From a virus, in the IMG/VR virus record IMGVR_UViG_3300032050_000024, positions 1-64,000 of that record: a DNA stretch of 64,000 nucleotides. One strand, written 5' to 3'. Every line of letters begins with the position of its first letter. Positions within the stretch are counted from its first letter, which is position 1. The translations under genes and the position numbers were made by a program. Shown piece after piece: positions 25,809 through 34,342 of the stretch. The notes under the pieces were generated by a model. That model saw only the letters and a list, made by a program, of their open reading frames with translations. It ran no database searches and was not told the DNA's origin.

Positions 25809-27295
25809 TCTACTATTCCTGTTTTTTCGTATTTATGTTCTATAACTTTATTTAACGTATATCTTGAACGATTCATTGGTTTATGAGTGAATAAATAATC
25901 AATCATATGAATCATTTTTTGACCCATCTGTTCTCCCGTAAGTCCATTTTGTAACGCCCATTGTCTGCCGGCTTGACCCATTTCTTCTCGAAGCGTTTCT
26001 GGAGTATTATACCAATATTCAATTGCATTAGCTACATCTTCATAATTTACTCGATCATCAAAGATATATGGCGTTTGAGGCGAACCTTGAAGTGATCGGT
26101 TACTTGGAAACACCGGTTTGGCCCATACTCCATGTAATTTATATCGACCCATATGATTTGTTGCAAAATCGCCATTAAAACGTATCCATTCATCATTTTC
26201 GTCTACAAAACCGCATTGATCTTGTAATCCTCCGGTAACATTGTTAATAATTGGCGTTCCTGACAAAATTGCTTCAGTTGAACTCAAACCCCAACCTTCA
26301 TTTGAACCAATATTAACTACTACATCTGCAACATTATACATTGCATTTAAGTCTGCAGCTCCTATCTTTTGTTCTGAAAATATTATTTTACAATTTGGAG
26401 CTAATGCCTTCCATATGGCTCGTAAATCCGTTCCATTTCCATCAACAACTTGCGTATGCATAAGTAATGCAACTTTGTTTTGTTTATCTACTGGTAATTT
26501 ATCAACAAAATGTTTGAATGCTAGGATTAAATCACCAGGTTGTTTTCTTCGTATATTTCTATTATTCCAAAATACAATAAAATCTACTCCATTAGCTTGT
26601 TTTAAACGATCATATGCAGCTTGATATAAAGGATCTTCCGAATCTAATGGTTTAAATATGTTATGATTTAATCCGTGAGGCACAAATCCTGTAATGATTT
26701 GATTTGGTTCTACAGTGCCTGGAACTTCATCATGTTCGTCATAATCTACAACCTTAAATCCGTTCTGTGTAAGAACTTCTCTGTGAATATTATCAGATTG
26801 CTTACTAATTCCCATAATTAAATCACAACTTGCATAAAAAGGTGCATTCCACATTGGATACGGTAAATCATCCCAAATTGAATAATAAATTATAGGAACT
26901 TGATATGTTGTTTTAATTTCATGTTCTAATGCATATAACCAAGTCCAATAACGAGGATCAGTAAAATGAAATATTGCATCTGGTTGTTCTTGATTTAGAA
27001 GTGCAAATAAAATATTTTTATCGCCATATCCGTTCCATGGAATAAGTTTTACTGATGCATCTTGTACACCTGTTTCTCGCGCTACGTCTGCAGATAAATC
27101 GAATCCGCGGCCAGCTTCTGGGTGTTCTAATGCTGCACCTAGTTGCACCCAATCATAATGATGCACGGTGTTTAAAATAATTTCTTTACTAATAGTTCCA
27201 ATTCCCGAAGGCAATCGAAAATCATCTGCTAATAATAAAATTTTCTTTTTCTTTGTTTTGTTAAGGTCAATTTTTTGTAACTTTGGTAACTCCAT
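25796..27295 (-). CDS. GT4-type glycosyltransferase (large)
   Basis: A 499-residue GT-B protein and the first gene of the glycan operon. After the MELPKLQKI tag comes ILLLADDFRLPSGIGTISKE, the N-terminal glycine motif. FWNNRNIRRKQPGDLILAF and NIGSNEGWGLSSTEAILSGTPIIN are the family 4 C-terminal donor-binding motifs. A clear ribosome binding site (AAAGGACG) precedes the start, and the operon promoter motif lies 34 bases upstream. Confidence 0.9.
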   Translation of the reverse strand: MELPKLQKIDLNKTKKKKILLLADDFRLPSGIGTISKEIILNTVHHYDWVQLGAALEHPEAGRGFDLSADVARETGVQDASVKLIPWNGYGDKNILFALLNQEQPDAIFHFTDPRYWTWLYALEHEIKTTYQVPIIYYSIWDDLPYPMWNAPFYASCDLIMGISKQSDNIHREVLTQNGFKVVDYDEHDEVPGTVEPNQIITGFVPHGLNHNIFKPLDSEDPLYQAAYDRLKQANGVDFIVFWNNRNIRRKQPGDLILAFKHFVDKLPVDKQNKVALLMHTQVVDGNGTDLRAIWKALAPNCKIIFSEQKIGAADLNAMYNVADVVVNIGSNEGWGLSSTEAILSGTPIINNVTGGLQDQCGFVDENDEWIRFNGDFATNHMGRYKLHGVWAKPVFPSNRSLQGSPQTPYIFDDRVNYEDVANAIEYWYNTPETLREEMGQAGRQWALQNGLTGEQMGQKMIHMIDYLFTHKPMNRSRYTLNKVIEHKYEKTGIVECIK

Positions 27296-27328
27296 TCGCG
27301 TCCTTTATAACTTTTATATAACTTTAAT

Positions 27329-27336
27329 ATAAATAT
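27329..27336 (-). promoter_or_regulatory. ATATTTAT promoter-like motif of the glycan operon
   Basis: Exact motif (ATATATTTATATTAAAG) directly after the preceding stop, followed by two copies of AAGTTATA and a ribosome binding site. It implies the operon shares control with tail and lysis genes. Confidence 0.5.
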
Positions 27337-27337
27337 A

Positions 27338-27745
27338 TTATCCCAGTATAACAACCGGTTTATTTAATTTTTTTGATTTTGTCCATGCAGTTTGTAATAC
27401 TGGATCTAATTGCATTTCATTGGTTAGTATCATCATGTAATCACAACGTTCTGCAATAAGTTTCATGCGATGATGAAGTTGACTAAAATGATATGGTTTT
27501 CCATAATATGATTCTGGCATTGCTGAATAAATGTTATATCCAGAAAAGCTAGGATTATATTCTTCGTATTGTAATCCAAATTCTAATGTATATTTCCTAA
27601 CCATGCTATTGGCTCCTTCATTTCCACCAGCACCTACCACAATTAATTCTTCTCCAAATTTTGTTTTAAGCATTTGAAGTGTTTCTTGAACCTTTCTTCT
27701 ATTTTGCCAATTTGTATTTCCTATAACTGCTACCCGGGTACTCAT
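27338..27745 (-). CDS. SLOG-like protein (DUF2493/YspA type)
   Basis: A 135-residue Rossmann-like protein with VAVIGNTNW, VVGAGGNEGANSMVRKY and MMILTNEM. This layout, with the Gly-rich GAGG..GAN segment, resembles the YspA-type SLOG family, which binds nucleotide-derived ligands. Phage copies are common and usually unassigned. It overlaps the 80-residue gene by four bases. Confidence 0.6.
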   Translation of the reverse strand: MSTRVAVIGNTNWQNRRKVQETLQMLKTKFGEELIVVGAGGNEGANSMVRKYTLEFGLQYEEYNPSFSGYNIYSAMPESYYGKPYHFSQLHHRMKLIAERCDYMMILTNEMQLDPVLQTAWTKSKKLNKPVVILG

Positions 27746-27984
27746 ACGTTTTCTCTTAAGAATTTAACACCTTTTGGATAATGTCCATAAACTAATCGAA
27801 GCATTGATTCTAATAATTTTTTATTTTCTTTCGAATTGGGCCCAGTAATATTAGTGCATAATGTATATTCCATTGTAGTCCAACGTTTACCTGCCCACGT
27901 TTTATGATTTTCTATTTCAAAAGAATATACATAAACATGTTCATGCTTATATCTTATTCTCGTATTCTGTTCTCTTTCGGACAT
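27742..27984 (-). CDS. Hypothetical protein (80 aa)
   Basis: An 80-residue charged protein with beta-like HVYVYSFEIENH and a helical C-terminus (NKKLLESMLRLVYGHYP). I recognise no family. The start lies inside the end of the nuclease gene (31-base overlap), which suggests translation coupled to it. Confidence 0.5.
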   Translation of the reverse strand: MSEREQNTRIRYKHEHVYVYSFEIENHKTWAGKRWTTMEYTLCTNITGPNSKENKKLLESMLRLVYGHYPKGVKFLRENV

Positions 27985-28910
27985 CTTTCGTAATCTGTTT
28001 TAAATGGACAATACTTGCAATTTGCAGCACCTTTGCCGGCAACTGCTAAATAATTTTGCTCTGCGCGCTTATTACCTTCAGCATCAAAACAATATTCTAC
28101 AAATGCATCAATACTGCGTTGAACTCGCTTTTGTGTAACACTGCCAGCAGCAGGTTTGATACTTTGAATACGTTTTTGCGGAAACATTGATTCTTCCATT
28201 ATTTTGCGTTTAACTACAAAAAATTCAACATCAATATTCTCTTTAGGAACGCCATATTGTTTTGCAAAATAATTTTTATATGTTATAAGCTGTGCTAATT
28301 TAAGTGAATCTGATTTAGCATTTTTATTCCATCCACTACGACTTGTTTTAATGTCGTATATTTGAATCTTACCTGTTGGAATGTGTCGCATAACAACATC
28401 CATAAACCCATACCAATATACTGAAGAATTTGCGTCAGATGCTTGTACACATAGTTCCATTTCAATGCCTACCAATTCCCAATTCTTAGATGAAAAGTAT
28501 TGTGAACGTCGTTTCATAAACCATTCTAATATTGCAACGCCGTCTTCTAGATATTCTGCTAACTGTAAAGGATTAGAAAAATGTTCGCCGTTATTTTCTT
28601 GTACACAACGAACATATTCTGATTTCAATTTATTTGTAAGTATTTCTCGAAGATTGAGTGCTTCTGCCTTTTTAACAGATTCCGTATACATTACAGTTAA
28701 GAAATGTTGAAATGTTTCATGAAATGCTGTTCCGAAACATGTTTCTATAGAAGTTTGAAATGGAGATAACCCATCAATATAATTTAATTTCCATGAAAGT
28801 GGACATCGTTCAAAAAGTGACCATTGTGAATATGATATTCTTCTAGGTACCGTAGTTGCATCTACTTGAGATAAACGATATATAGGTGCTAAATAATTCC
28901 CGGATTTCAT
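27954..28910 (-). CDS. PD-(D/E)XK nuclease, Cas4/RecB-like with probable Fe-S cluster
   Basis: A 318-residue protein. RISYSQWSLFERCPLSWKL at the N-terminus, GFMDVV (catalytic Asp) and IQIYDIKTSRSGW (DxK) are the active-site elements of the PDDEXK_1 family. The C-terminal NCKYCPFKTDYERC, with the Cys in ERCPL, provides four Cys that could bind an Fe-S cluster, as in Cas4 and AddB. Cas4-like phage nucleases process DNA ends in recombination, and such a role is likely here. Substrate polarity is not readable. Confidence 0.85.
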   Translation of the reverse strand: MKSGNYLAPIYRLSQVDATTVPRRISYSQWSLFERCPLSWKLNYIDGLSPFQTSIETCFGTAFHETFQHFLTVMYTESVKKAEALNLREILTNKLKSEYVRCVQENNGEHFSNPLQLAEYLEDGVAILEWFMKRRSQYFSSKNWELVGIEMELCVQASDANSSVYWYGFMDVVMRHIPTGKIQIYDIKTSRSGWNKNAKSDSLKLAQLITYKNYFAKQYGVPKENIDVEFFVVKRKIMEESMFPQKRIQSIKPAAGSVTQKRVQRSIDAFVEYCFDAEGNKRAEQNYLAVAGKGAANCKYCPFKTDYERCPKENRIRE

Positions 28911-28948
28911 ATTATAATATATGAAATTATTTTACTTATTCCAATCTT

Positions 28949-30811
28949 TTATGTAATTTGTAGGTCGCCTGGTTTATAATTTAGTTTAATTTTTTGTTTT
29001 TGATTTTTTACTATTAATTCTTGATTCAACCAATCAATATACTGATTAATATCAGTCATACTATTTCTAGTCCAACATATTAATATATATTTCCAATATT
29101 GATAGTTTGCATTATTAATTAGATTATCTGGAGTTAATTTAATTGCAGTTAACATATGTTCTTTGGTAATCTTATCACTAGTATCTAAATTCATTGCATG
29201 TTTAAATTGCGTTAATCTAGATTGATGTTCATTAATGTCACATGCATAAAAATTCATGCTTGGGTCTGGATCTGGCTTTTTGGAATACTGTATCCATTGT
29301 TCTAGAGTGCCTATAGGTATAGAATACTTAGAGCTAATTGAATTCAGTTGTTTATTAGTTGGAAAAACTGCGTCAGTTGTTGCACCAAAAATACGATACC
29401 ACAGTCGATCCGACTCCGAACCTATATTCGTACTATATGGTTGTATTTGTTTCCATTTTTTCTTTGAATTCATAGGAAAATGATTCCAGCATGAATGTTG
29501 TAATTCATGAATCGTAGTACTAAGTACCTCTCGTAGTGCAGATTGATAATCTTCGCTAAATAAACCGCTAGCAACATTATCATATGTATATATACCTAAA
29601 GCAGCAAATCCTTTTAAGTTAGCTACATTTATGGCAACAGAATTAGTAGATGGCGAAAAATATCCGTTATAATTAGCTGAGATATCATGTACAGTTTCAA
29701 TTGGTACAGTTTTAATAATATCTTTGTATTTGTTAATTATTTGATTAACTTCTTGTTTAGTTTTTTTCCCATATTCAGAATTTGAAGAAAAATTTACTCG
29801 AGTAAAAATCTTTTTAAATTGCGGAGTACTTAATTTATCAATCCACCATTTTCTAGCTTCTGCATAGGTGGGTTGAAGAACTTTTGCAAAATGTTTTGTT
29901 ATAATATCAGCATATTCGTTATTTAAAAAATACGTATATGATTTATTAGTAACTATTTGTAGCCATATACTAAATTTTGCACCTAATTTTAAGTTTCCAG
30001 GACCGGAAATAGTATCAATTGCAACAGTTAATATCATGTTGTTTGGAGATAAAATAGTTGGATTATTTGATATATCTTTAAAATTTTTAATATTAAAAGT
30101 AATCATACCTATTTTTTGGTTTCCAAACGAAATCTTTTTTGAATTTCTTCGATATACCCAATTTCCGTAATACATGAACTCCGAATCTAAACTATTCCCA
30201 GGTGTTTGTAATTTCCAACCCATTGATTTAAAACTTTCATATAGTTGATCAAAAAATCCATATGAAAATTTTCCAACTTGATTTTGTAATGGTTTAATTA
30301 TATCTAAAATATCCTTCCAAGATATCGTATATTCTTCTTCTAACCATTGAAACAATGTTTGGCCATCATATACCCAATTTTTAATCAAAGCTGAAAGTTG
30401 AGTTTGCGTTTTTATCTTTTTTAATTGTTCTAAAAAATCTCCAGATCCGATTCCTGTTAATGCACTTCGCATTGCTTCGGCAATATGTTTAATTTGTTGC
30501 CAATCTTGTACTGTAGATGGCTTTGATCTAGAAGTATCAAATATTTTCTTAACTTGATCTTTATTTGCATTGGATTTACTAACTCCTAATTCAGCTGGTT
30601 TAAGTGGTTGAAATTCACCGGATTTTCCTAAACGATCCGAATTTCTAGTATTATATCGTTGCTGCTGGTATAGTGCATCTAAATTTGCTGCATCTTGTTT
30701 TGCCCAAAGTTTCTTAAGACTTTCCGGGGCGTTTTCTTCAGGATCTGTAACAGTTGGATCTAACGGATCTGTAACAGGTGCTTCTAAAATAATTTTTTTT
30801 AATTTAATCAT
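28949..30811 (-). CDS. Large putative metallopeptidase with capsid-targeting-like leader (620 aa)
   Basis: A 620-residue protein. Residues 1-10 are MIKLKKIILE (I-L-E), the shared leader, followed by an acidic Pro-rich linker. Near residue 437 is TIHELQHSCW, an HExxH zinc motif. No other domain is recognised. Start context: an ATATTTAT motif, seven bases, then ATG, with no ribosome binding site. I infer a head-packaged protease delivered with the DNA, analogous in delivery to T4 internal proteins. The peptidase call rests on the one motif. Confidence 0.7.
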   Translation of the reverse strand: MIKLKKIILEAPVTDPLDPTVTDPEENAPESLKKLWAKQDAANLDALYQQQRYNTRNSDRLGKSGEFQPLKPAELGVSKSNANKDQVKKIFDTSRSKPSTVQDWQQIKHIAEAMRSALTGIGSGDFLEQLKKIKTQTQLSALIKNWVYDGQTLFQWLEEEYTISWKDILDIIKPLQNQVGKFSYGFFDQLYESFKSMGWKLQTPGNSLDSEFMYYGNWVYRRNSKKISFGNQKIGMITFNIKNFKDISNNPTILSPNNMILTVAIDTISGPGNLKLGAKFSIWLQIVTNKSYTYFLNNEYADIITKHFAKVLQPTYAEARKWWIDKLSTPQFKKIFTRVNFSSNSEYGKKTKQEVNQIINKYKDIIKTVPIETVHDISANYNGYFSPSTNSVAINVANLKGFAALGIYTYDNVASGLFSEDYQSALREVLSTTIHELQHSCWNHFPMNSKKKWKQIQPYSTNIGSESDRLWYRIFGATTDAVFPTNKQLNSISSKYSIPIGTLEQWIQYSKKPDPDPSMNFYACDINEHQSRLTQFKHAMNLDTSDKITKEHMLTAIKLTPDNLINNANYQYWKYILICWTRNSMTDINQYIDWLNQELIVKNQKQKIKLNYKPGDLQIT

Positions 30812-30818
30812 TACATAA

Positions 30819-30826
30819 ATAAATAT
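30819..30826 (-). promoter_or_regulatory. ATATTTAT promoter-like motif
   Basis: Exact motif (ACATATTTATTTATGTA), with the 620-residue protein start seven bases downstream. Confidence 0.5.
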
Positions 30827-30844
30827 GTGTAAAAAAAATTAATA

Positions 30845-31066
30845 TTATTTCGTAATATCTAAATAATGATGTTCTTGTTCTCGAAGATAAATATCAATTA
30901 AATCTTTTGTCTTAACTAAGTCATGATGAAATGAACCTTTATGCCGGCATCTTACAATGCGTTTAATGATATCAAATTCATAGGAGTTCAAACCCCAATC
31001 TTCCGCAAATTTATAAAGGCTATCTTTACCTTTGTAATGTGATTGTGTGTGTATATTATTGCTCAT
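30845..31066 (-). CDS. DUF3310-like small protein (73 aa)
   Basis: From MSNNIHT (an ATG at 31075 would overlap the preceding gene). HYKGKDSLYKFAEDWGLNSYEFDIIKR, then LVKTKDLIDIYL, resembles phage DUF3310 proteins, which have the same HY...aiKYi.R..KG..DLkKa layout. No biochemical role is established for the family. It lies two bases after the preceding gene in a run of small genes following the clamp loader. Confidence 0.55.
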   Translation of the reverse strand: MSNNIHTQSHYKGKDSLYKFAEDWGLNSYEFDIIKRIVRCRHKGSFHHDLVKTKDLIDIYLREQEHHYLDITK

Positions 31067-31068
31067 AA

Positions 31069-31371
31069 TTAACATTTTAATTCGTTGAATTTGTTTCTTT
31101 TAGATTCTGTTGTAGTTATTGTAGTTGCACTACATACTGGGGTGGTCAATGGATCTGGAAAATTATTATTATCGTCACACGTAATTTGGTATGGCGTGAT
31201 TCTAAATCCGTCTCCGTGTTGTATTGAAGGTAAAGATACTTCTGGAGTCTGTTTATCAAATACCAATTTTAAATGATTTTTAATTTGAGTTGTTTGAGTT
31301 TTATTTAACTCATTTGGATCGGCTATTTCCATGAATCCTTGTAACCAATATACAAATTGTTCTGCTGTCAT
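31069..31371 (-). CDS. Hypothetical phage protein (100 aa)
   Basis: A 100-residue protein whose N-terminus (EQFVYWLQGFMEIAD) is a short segment I associate with many unrelated phages. The middle and C-terminus are low-complexity Thr/Asn-rich. The start overlaps the gp62-like gene by four bases. Function unknown. Confidence 0.65.
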   Translation of the reverse strand: MTAEQFVYWLQGFMEIADPNELNKTQTTQIKNHLKLVFDKQTPEVSLPSIQHGDGFRITPYQITCDDNNNFPDPLTTPVCSATTITTTESKRNKFNELKC

Positions 31372-31820
31372 TTTATTCCTTTTAATAGTTTCTTTTTTTC
31401 TCCGGCACTATAACCGTATAAGGTTAATATGCGTTCACATTGCATTTTATCCATTAAATCTAAATAATCCGTTGCTTCAGATTTGCTTACTTGATAATGT
31501 TCTGCCATTTGTGCAACTAAATCTTTTTCATACTTATCTTCAGATTTACCTTTTATGTATTTTGCAAATGCTTTGTTAGTTGGAAGTAAATCATGATATA
31601 AACGATATGTATCTCTAGGAGAAAGTTGTCCAACGGTATATGTTTGAAATTCATTGATCAATTCCGTTAATTCCATGCGCATTGATAAAAAACGATTAAC
31701 CATGAATGGACTAAATGCTTTTTGATCCATTTCAGACCATTTTGACCATTCTCGTTTTTTACTAGTTACTCCATCAATGAAATCAAACATTGTAGCCGCT
31801 TTCTTTTTTTCTTCTGCCAT
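31368..31820 (-). CDS. Clamp loader small subunit, gp62-like
   Basis: A 150-residue protein. AFSPFMVNRFLSMR and DLVAQMAEHYQVSKSEATDYLDLM align by eye with the corresponding segments of T4 gp62, and gp44-like and gp45-like genes lie close by in the usual order. gp62 joins four gp44 subunits to load the sliding clamp. It is shorter than T4 gp62 (187 residues). It abuts the next gene by one base. Confidence 0.75.
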   Translation of the reverse strand: MAEEKKKAATMFDFIDGVTSKKREWSKWSEMDQKAFSPFMVNRFLSMRMELTELINEFQTYTVGQLSPRDTYRLYHDLLPTNKAFAKYIKGKSEDKYEKDLVAQMAEHYQVSKSEATDYLDLMDKMQCERILTLYGYSAGEKKKLLKGIK

Positions 31821-32035
31821 TATAATTTGTATTTTTTACGATATTGTTCTTCCAACTGTTTACCCATTCCAATTTCAAGTATTACTGCATTATCAGGAAT
31901 TCCTACTATGCGTTTAGCATCAACTATATCATCAATTGACTTATTACGAAATGATTTCATCTTGATACGAGCATTACTTCTGTTTGAAGTTTTAAATACA
32001 ATTGTAATAGTATCCTTATGATAAGGTATTGACAT
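31820..32035 (-). CDS. Hypothetical protein (71 aa)
   Basis: A 71-residue basic protein (NRSNARIKMKSFRNKSIDD) with a beta-like core (PDNAVILEIGMG). I recognise no family. It sits between the clamp loader subunits, overlapping each neighbour by one base, so it may be a replication accessory protein. Confidence 0.6.
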   Translation of the reverse strand: MSIPYHKDTITIVFKTSNRSNARIKMKSFRNKSIDDIVDAKRIVGIPDNAVILEIGMGKQLEEQYRKKYKL

Positions 32036-32256
32036 TATTTTGTTTTTAATTTAACAGGTTGAAACTCTTCTGGAATTGCTCCACAATCATCGCATCTAAA
32101 TACCGGAATTGGTACCATGGAATCTTTATCAGCACCTGTTAAAAATTTTGATACTTTATTAATTGCCATTACTTGACGAAAATATATTCCATCACATTCT
32201 TTACAAATAATTGGTTGCATATCTTGCGGGCCAATATTAACATTTATCTTATTCAT
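32035..32256 (-). CDS. Zinc-ribbon protein (73 aa)
   Basis: A 73-residue protein with two CxxC knuckles (ICKECDG near residue 18, FRCDDCG near residue 55), which would form a zinc ribbon. It overlaps the gp44-like gene by four bases. Zinc ribbons of this size in phage replication operons can bind nucleic acid or polymerase; the role here is unknown. Confidence 0.65.
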   Translation of the reverse strand: MNKINVNIGPQDMQPIICKECDGIYFRQVMAINKVSKFLTGADKDSMVPIPVFRCDDCGAIPEEFQPVKLKTK

Positions 32257-33179
32257 ATTTCTCCTAATAAATTTACAAACATTGCCATTACGTTAATTTC
32301 TTTATCTACAACACTAGCATCTTTAAATTGCGATTCTGCTATGATTAAAATGCAAGGTGCAATATGACCATGAGCGAATTCATCTAAATTATCATATAAA
32401 AATGTATACAATGGCGTAAAGTCTTTTACTTTGCTATCAGCAATACATTGACGAATTTTTGTGAATGTTGCTTTTTTATCTTTTGCAGTTTTAAGCATTT
32501 CTAAAATTTCTGTCATGTAATTAGCTTGAATTGCACTTGCTTTATCTAATTGCAATTGTCCGTTAACTACCGATGCTTGTGCTGCATTTATTGCTCTGCG
32601 AATATCTGGATATGATGCATTAATGATTGCAGCAATATCTTTGATATCATATGCAACGCCCTTTTCATCTAGTACAGTTACCAAGCGTTGTGCTACATCT
32701 TTTTTGTTTGGAGGAGTAATAGCAAACGTTTGACAACGTGATTGTATTGGATCGATAATCTTTTCAACATAATTACATGTTAAAATAAAACGTGTTGTTT
32801 TGCTATATGTCTCCATTAAGTTACGAAGAGCTGCCTGGGCATTTGGCGTTAAATAATCTGCCTCATCTAATATGATTATTTTCCATCTTTTAAAACCAAC
32901 TGTTGATGCATAACGTTTAATCTTATCTCTAACCGCATCTACTGAGTTTTCATCTGATGCATTAATATACATTAAATCGGCATCTACAGAACCTGCAATT
33001 ATTTTTGCCAACGTTGTTTTACCCGTTCCAGCTGATCCATAAAATAATAGATGCGGAACATCACCATTAGCAATGAAAATTTTAACTTTTTCAATAATGT
33101 GTTCATTTCCTATATATCCTTCTAATGTATCGGGTCTAAATGATTCAACCCAAAGTGTATTTTCTTGTTGTCCAAACAT
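32253..33179 (-). CDS. Clamp loader ATPase, gp44/RFC-small-subunit-like
   Basis: A 308-residue AAA+ protein. Walker A is YGSAGTGKTTL (near residue 50), Walker B is ILDEADYL, and DPIQSRCQTF contains the SRC sensor motif of clamp loaders. With gp62 it loads the gp45 clamp at primer ends using ATP. T4 gp44 is 319 residues, so the length is normal. Neighbours (dUTPase, clamp, gp62) agree. Confidence 0.93.
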   Translation of the reverse strand: MFGQQENTLWVESFRPDTLEGYIGNEHIIEKVKIFIANGDVPHLLFYGSAGTGKTTLAKIIAGSVDADLMYINASDENSVDAVRDKIKRYASTVGFKRWKIIILDEADYLTPNAQAALRNLMETYSKTTRFILTCNYVEKIIDPIQSRCQTFAITPPNKKDVAQRLVTVLDEKGVAYDIKDIAAIINASYPDIRRAINAAQASVVNGQLQLDKASAIQANYMTEILEMLKTAKDKKATFTKIRQCIADSKVKDFTPLYTFLYDNLDEFAHGHIAPCILIIAESQFKDASVVDKEINVMAMFVNLLGEI

Positions 33180-33184
33180 ATTTC

Positions 33185-33613
33185 TTATTTACCTGTTGAT
33201 CCAAAACCGCCTTCTCCTCGTTCCGTATCTGATAATTCATCAGTTTCTACTAAGTATACGAGTGGATATGGCATTATTATTAATTGTCCTACTCTTTCCC
33301 CCGGACGATATATTTTTGCGTTGATTAAACTTGGATTAGCTCGAAATTTAAACATAATTTCACCTCTATATCCGCTATCTATAACACCAACATGATTTGT
33401 TAAGTATAAATCTGTTTTACTATTTGATGATCTAGGAAATAACAAACCAACATGTCCTTTTGGTATTTCAATTGCTAATCCTGTGCCATATACAACATTT
33501 CCATGATCATCTTTTTCCATCGAAATAGCAGTTAAATCCATTCCAGCATCTCCTGGTTTTGAATATTCTGGGACTACTGCATCAATATGAAGTTTTTTTA
33601 CTCGTACTAACAT
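33185..33613 (-). CDS. dut: dUTPase
   Basis: A 142-residue trimeric-type dUTPase. Motifs in order: AGMDLTA (motif 1), LFPRSSNSK (2), GVIDSGYRGEI (3, catalytic Asp), ERVGQLII (4) and the C-terminal RGEGGFGSTGK (5). It hydrolyses dUTP to dUMP, keeping uracil out of phage DNA and feeding dTMP synthesis. It has the strongest ribosome binding site in the window (AGGAGGTG). Confidence 0.95.
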   Translation of the reverse strand: MLVRVKKLHIDAVVPEYSKPGDAGMDLTAISMEKDDHGNVVYGTGLAIEIPKGHVGLLFPRSSNSKTDLYLTNHVGVIDSGYRGEIMFKFRANPSLINAKIYRPGERVGQLIIMPYPLVYLVETDELSDTERGEGGFGSTGK

Positions 33614-33620
33614 TCACCTC

Positions 33621-34331
33621 CTAGTTTTGTAACATTACCAACCAATATGTTGAATCAAAATCTGAACCTGTAAAATCGATTCGAGCTAATCCATCTGGAG
33701 AAATGTGTAATTGTCCATTATCTCCGCGATTTGCTACTAGTACTTCTTTTAATTTATCTGCAGAGAAACAAACCGGTGACATATCATTACTTGCTGCTTT
33801 TCCTACTTCAAAAGAAATATTATCTGCATTAACGGTTGAATAATTTATAATAAATTTAATTATACCACCTTTTACTTGAACTGCAAAATTCTTAGCATCG
33901 GGTAATGCATTTTTTGCTTTGATGAATCTGCTAACAAATTCTTCATTAACCGGAATTTGTATTTCATAATCAGGTTCTGCATTGATTGAAGGTACTGCTG
34001 GAATAACCGTTGTGTCAGCTAACATGAATGTTGCCTTGGTGCTACCTTCACAAATTTCCATTGCATAATTTTTACCTGCTGCATCTTTTACATTGATTGT
34101 GATATTTTCACCCAATGCACTTAACATTTTATTCAATGCTCCGGTATGATTGATACCTAATTCGCCTTTCATGAACGGAGTTGTTTTCCATTGAATTTTA
34201 CCTACTACGGTTTGATCAACATCAATCAATTCACATCCAACACCTGTTTCATTTTCGTTTAATTTTACTGCTTCGCAATTACCTGCTAAATAATAACGAT
34301 TAATAAATGATTGTAATTTGCTTTTTTCCAT
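33621..34331 (-). CDS. Sliding clamp, gp45-like
   Basis: A 236-residue protein of the size of T4 gp45 (228). The primary sequence is poorly conserved, as usual in this family, but KLQSFINRYYLAG at the start, a two-domain pattern, and the C-terminal STYWLVMLQN fit. It lies between the clamp loader genes and base-modification genes in the T4-like replication order. It tethers DNA polymerase, and in T4 it also activates late transcription. Confidence 0.82.
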   Translation of the reverse strand: MEKSKLQSFINRYYLAGNCEAVKLNENETGVGCELIDVDQTVVGKIQWKTTPFMKGELGINHTGALNKMLSALGENITINVKDAAGKNYAMEICEGSTKATFMLADTTVIPAVPSINAEPDYEIQIPVNEEFVSRFIKAKNALPDAKNFAVQVKGGIIKFIINYSTVNADNISFEVGKAASNDMSPVCFSADKLKEVLVANRGDNGQLHISPDGLARIDFTGSDFDSTYWLVMLQN

Positions 34332-34342
34332 GTTTATCCTGA

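Noticed and set aside
26241-26624. Plus-strand ORF of 127 residues
   Set aside because: Opposite the conserved donor-binding half of a GT4 enzyme; shadow frame.
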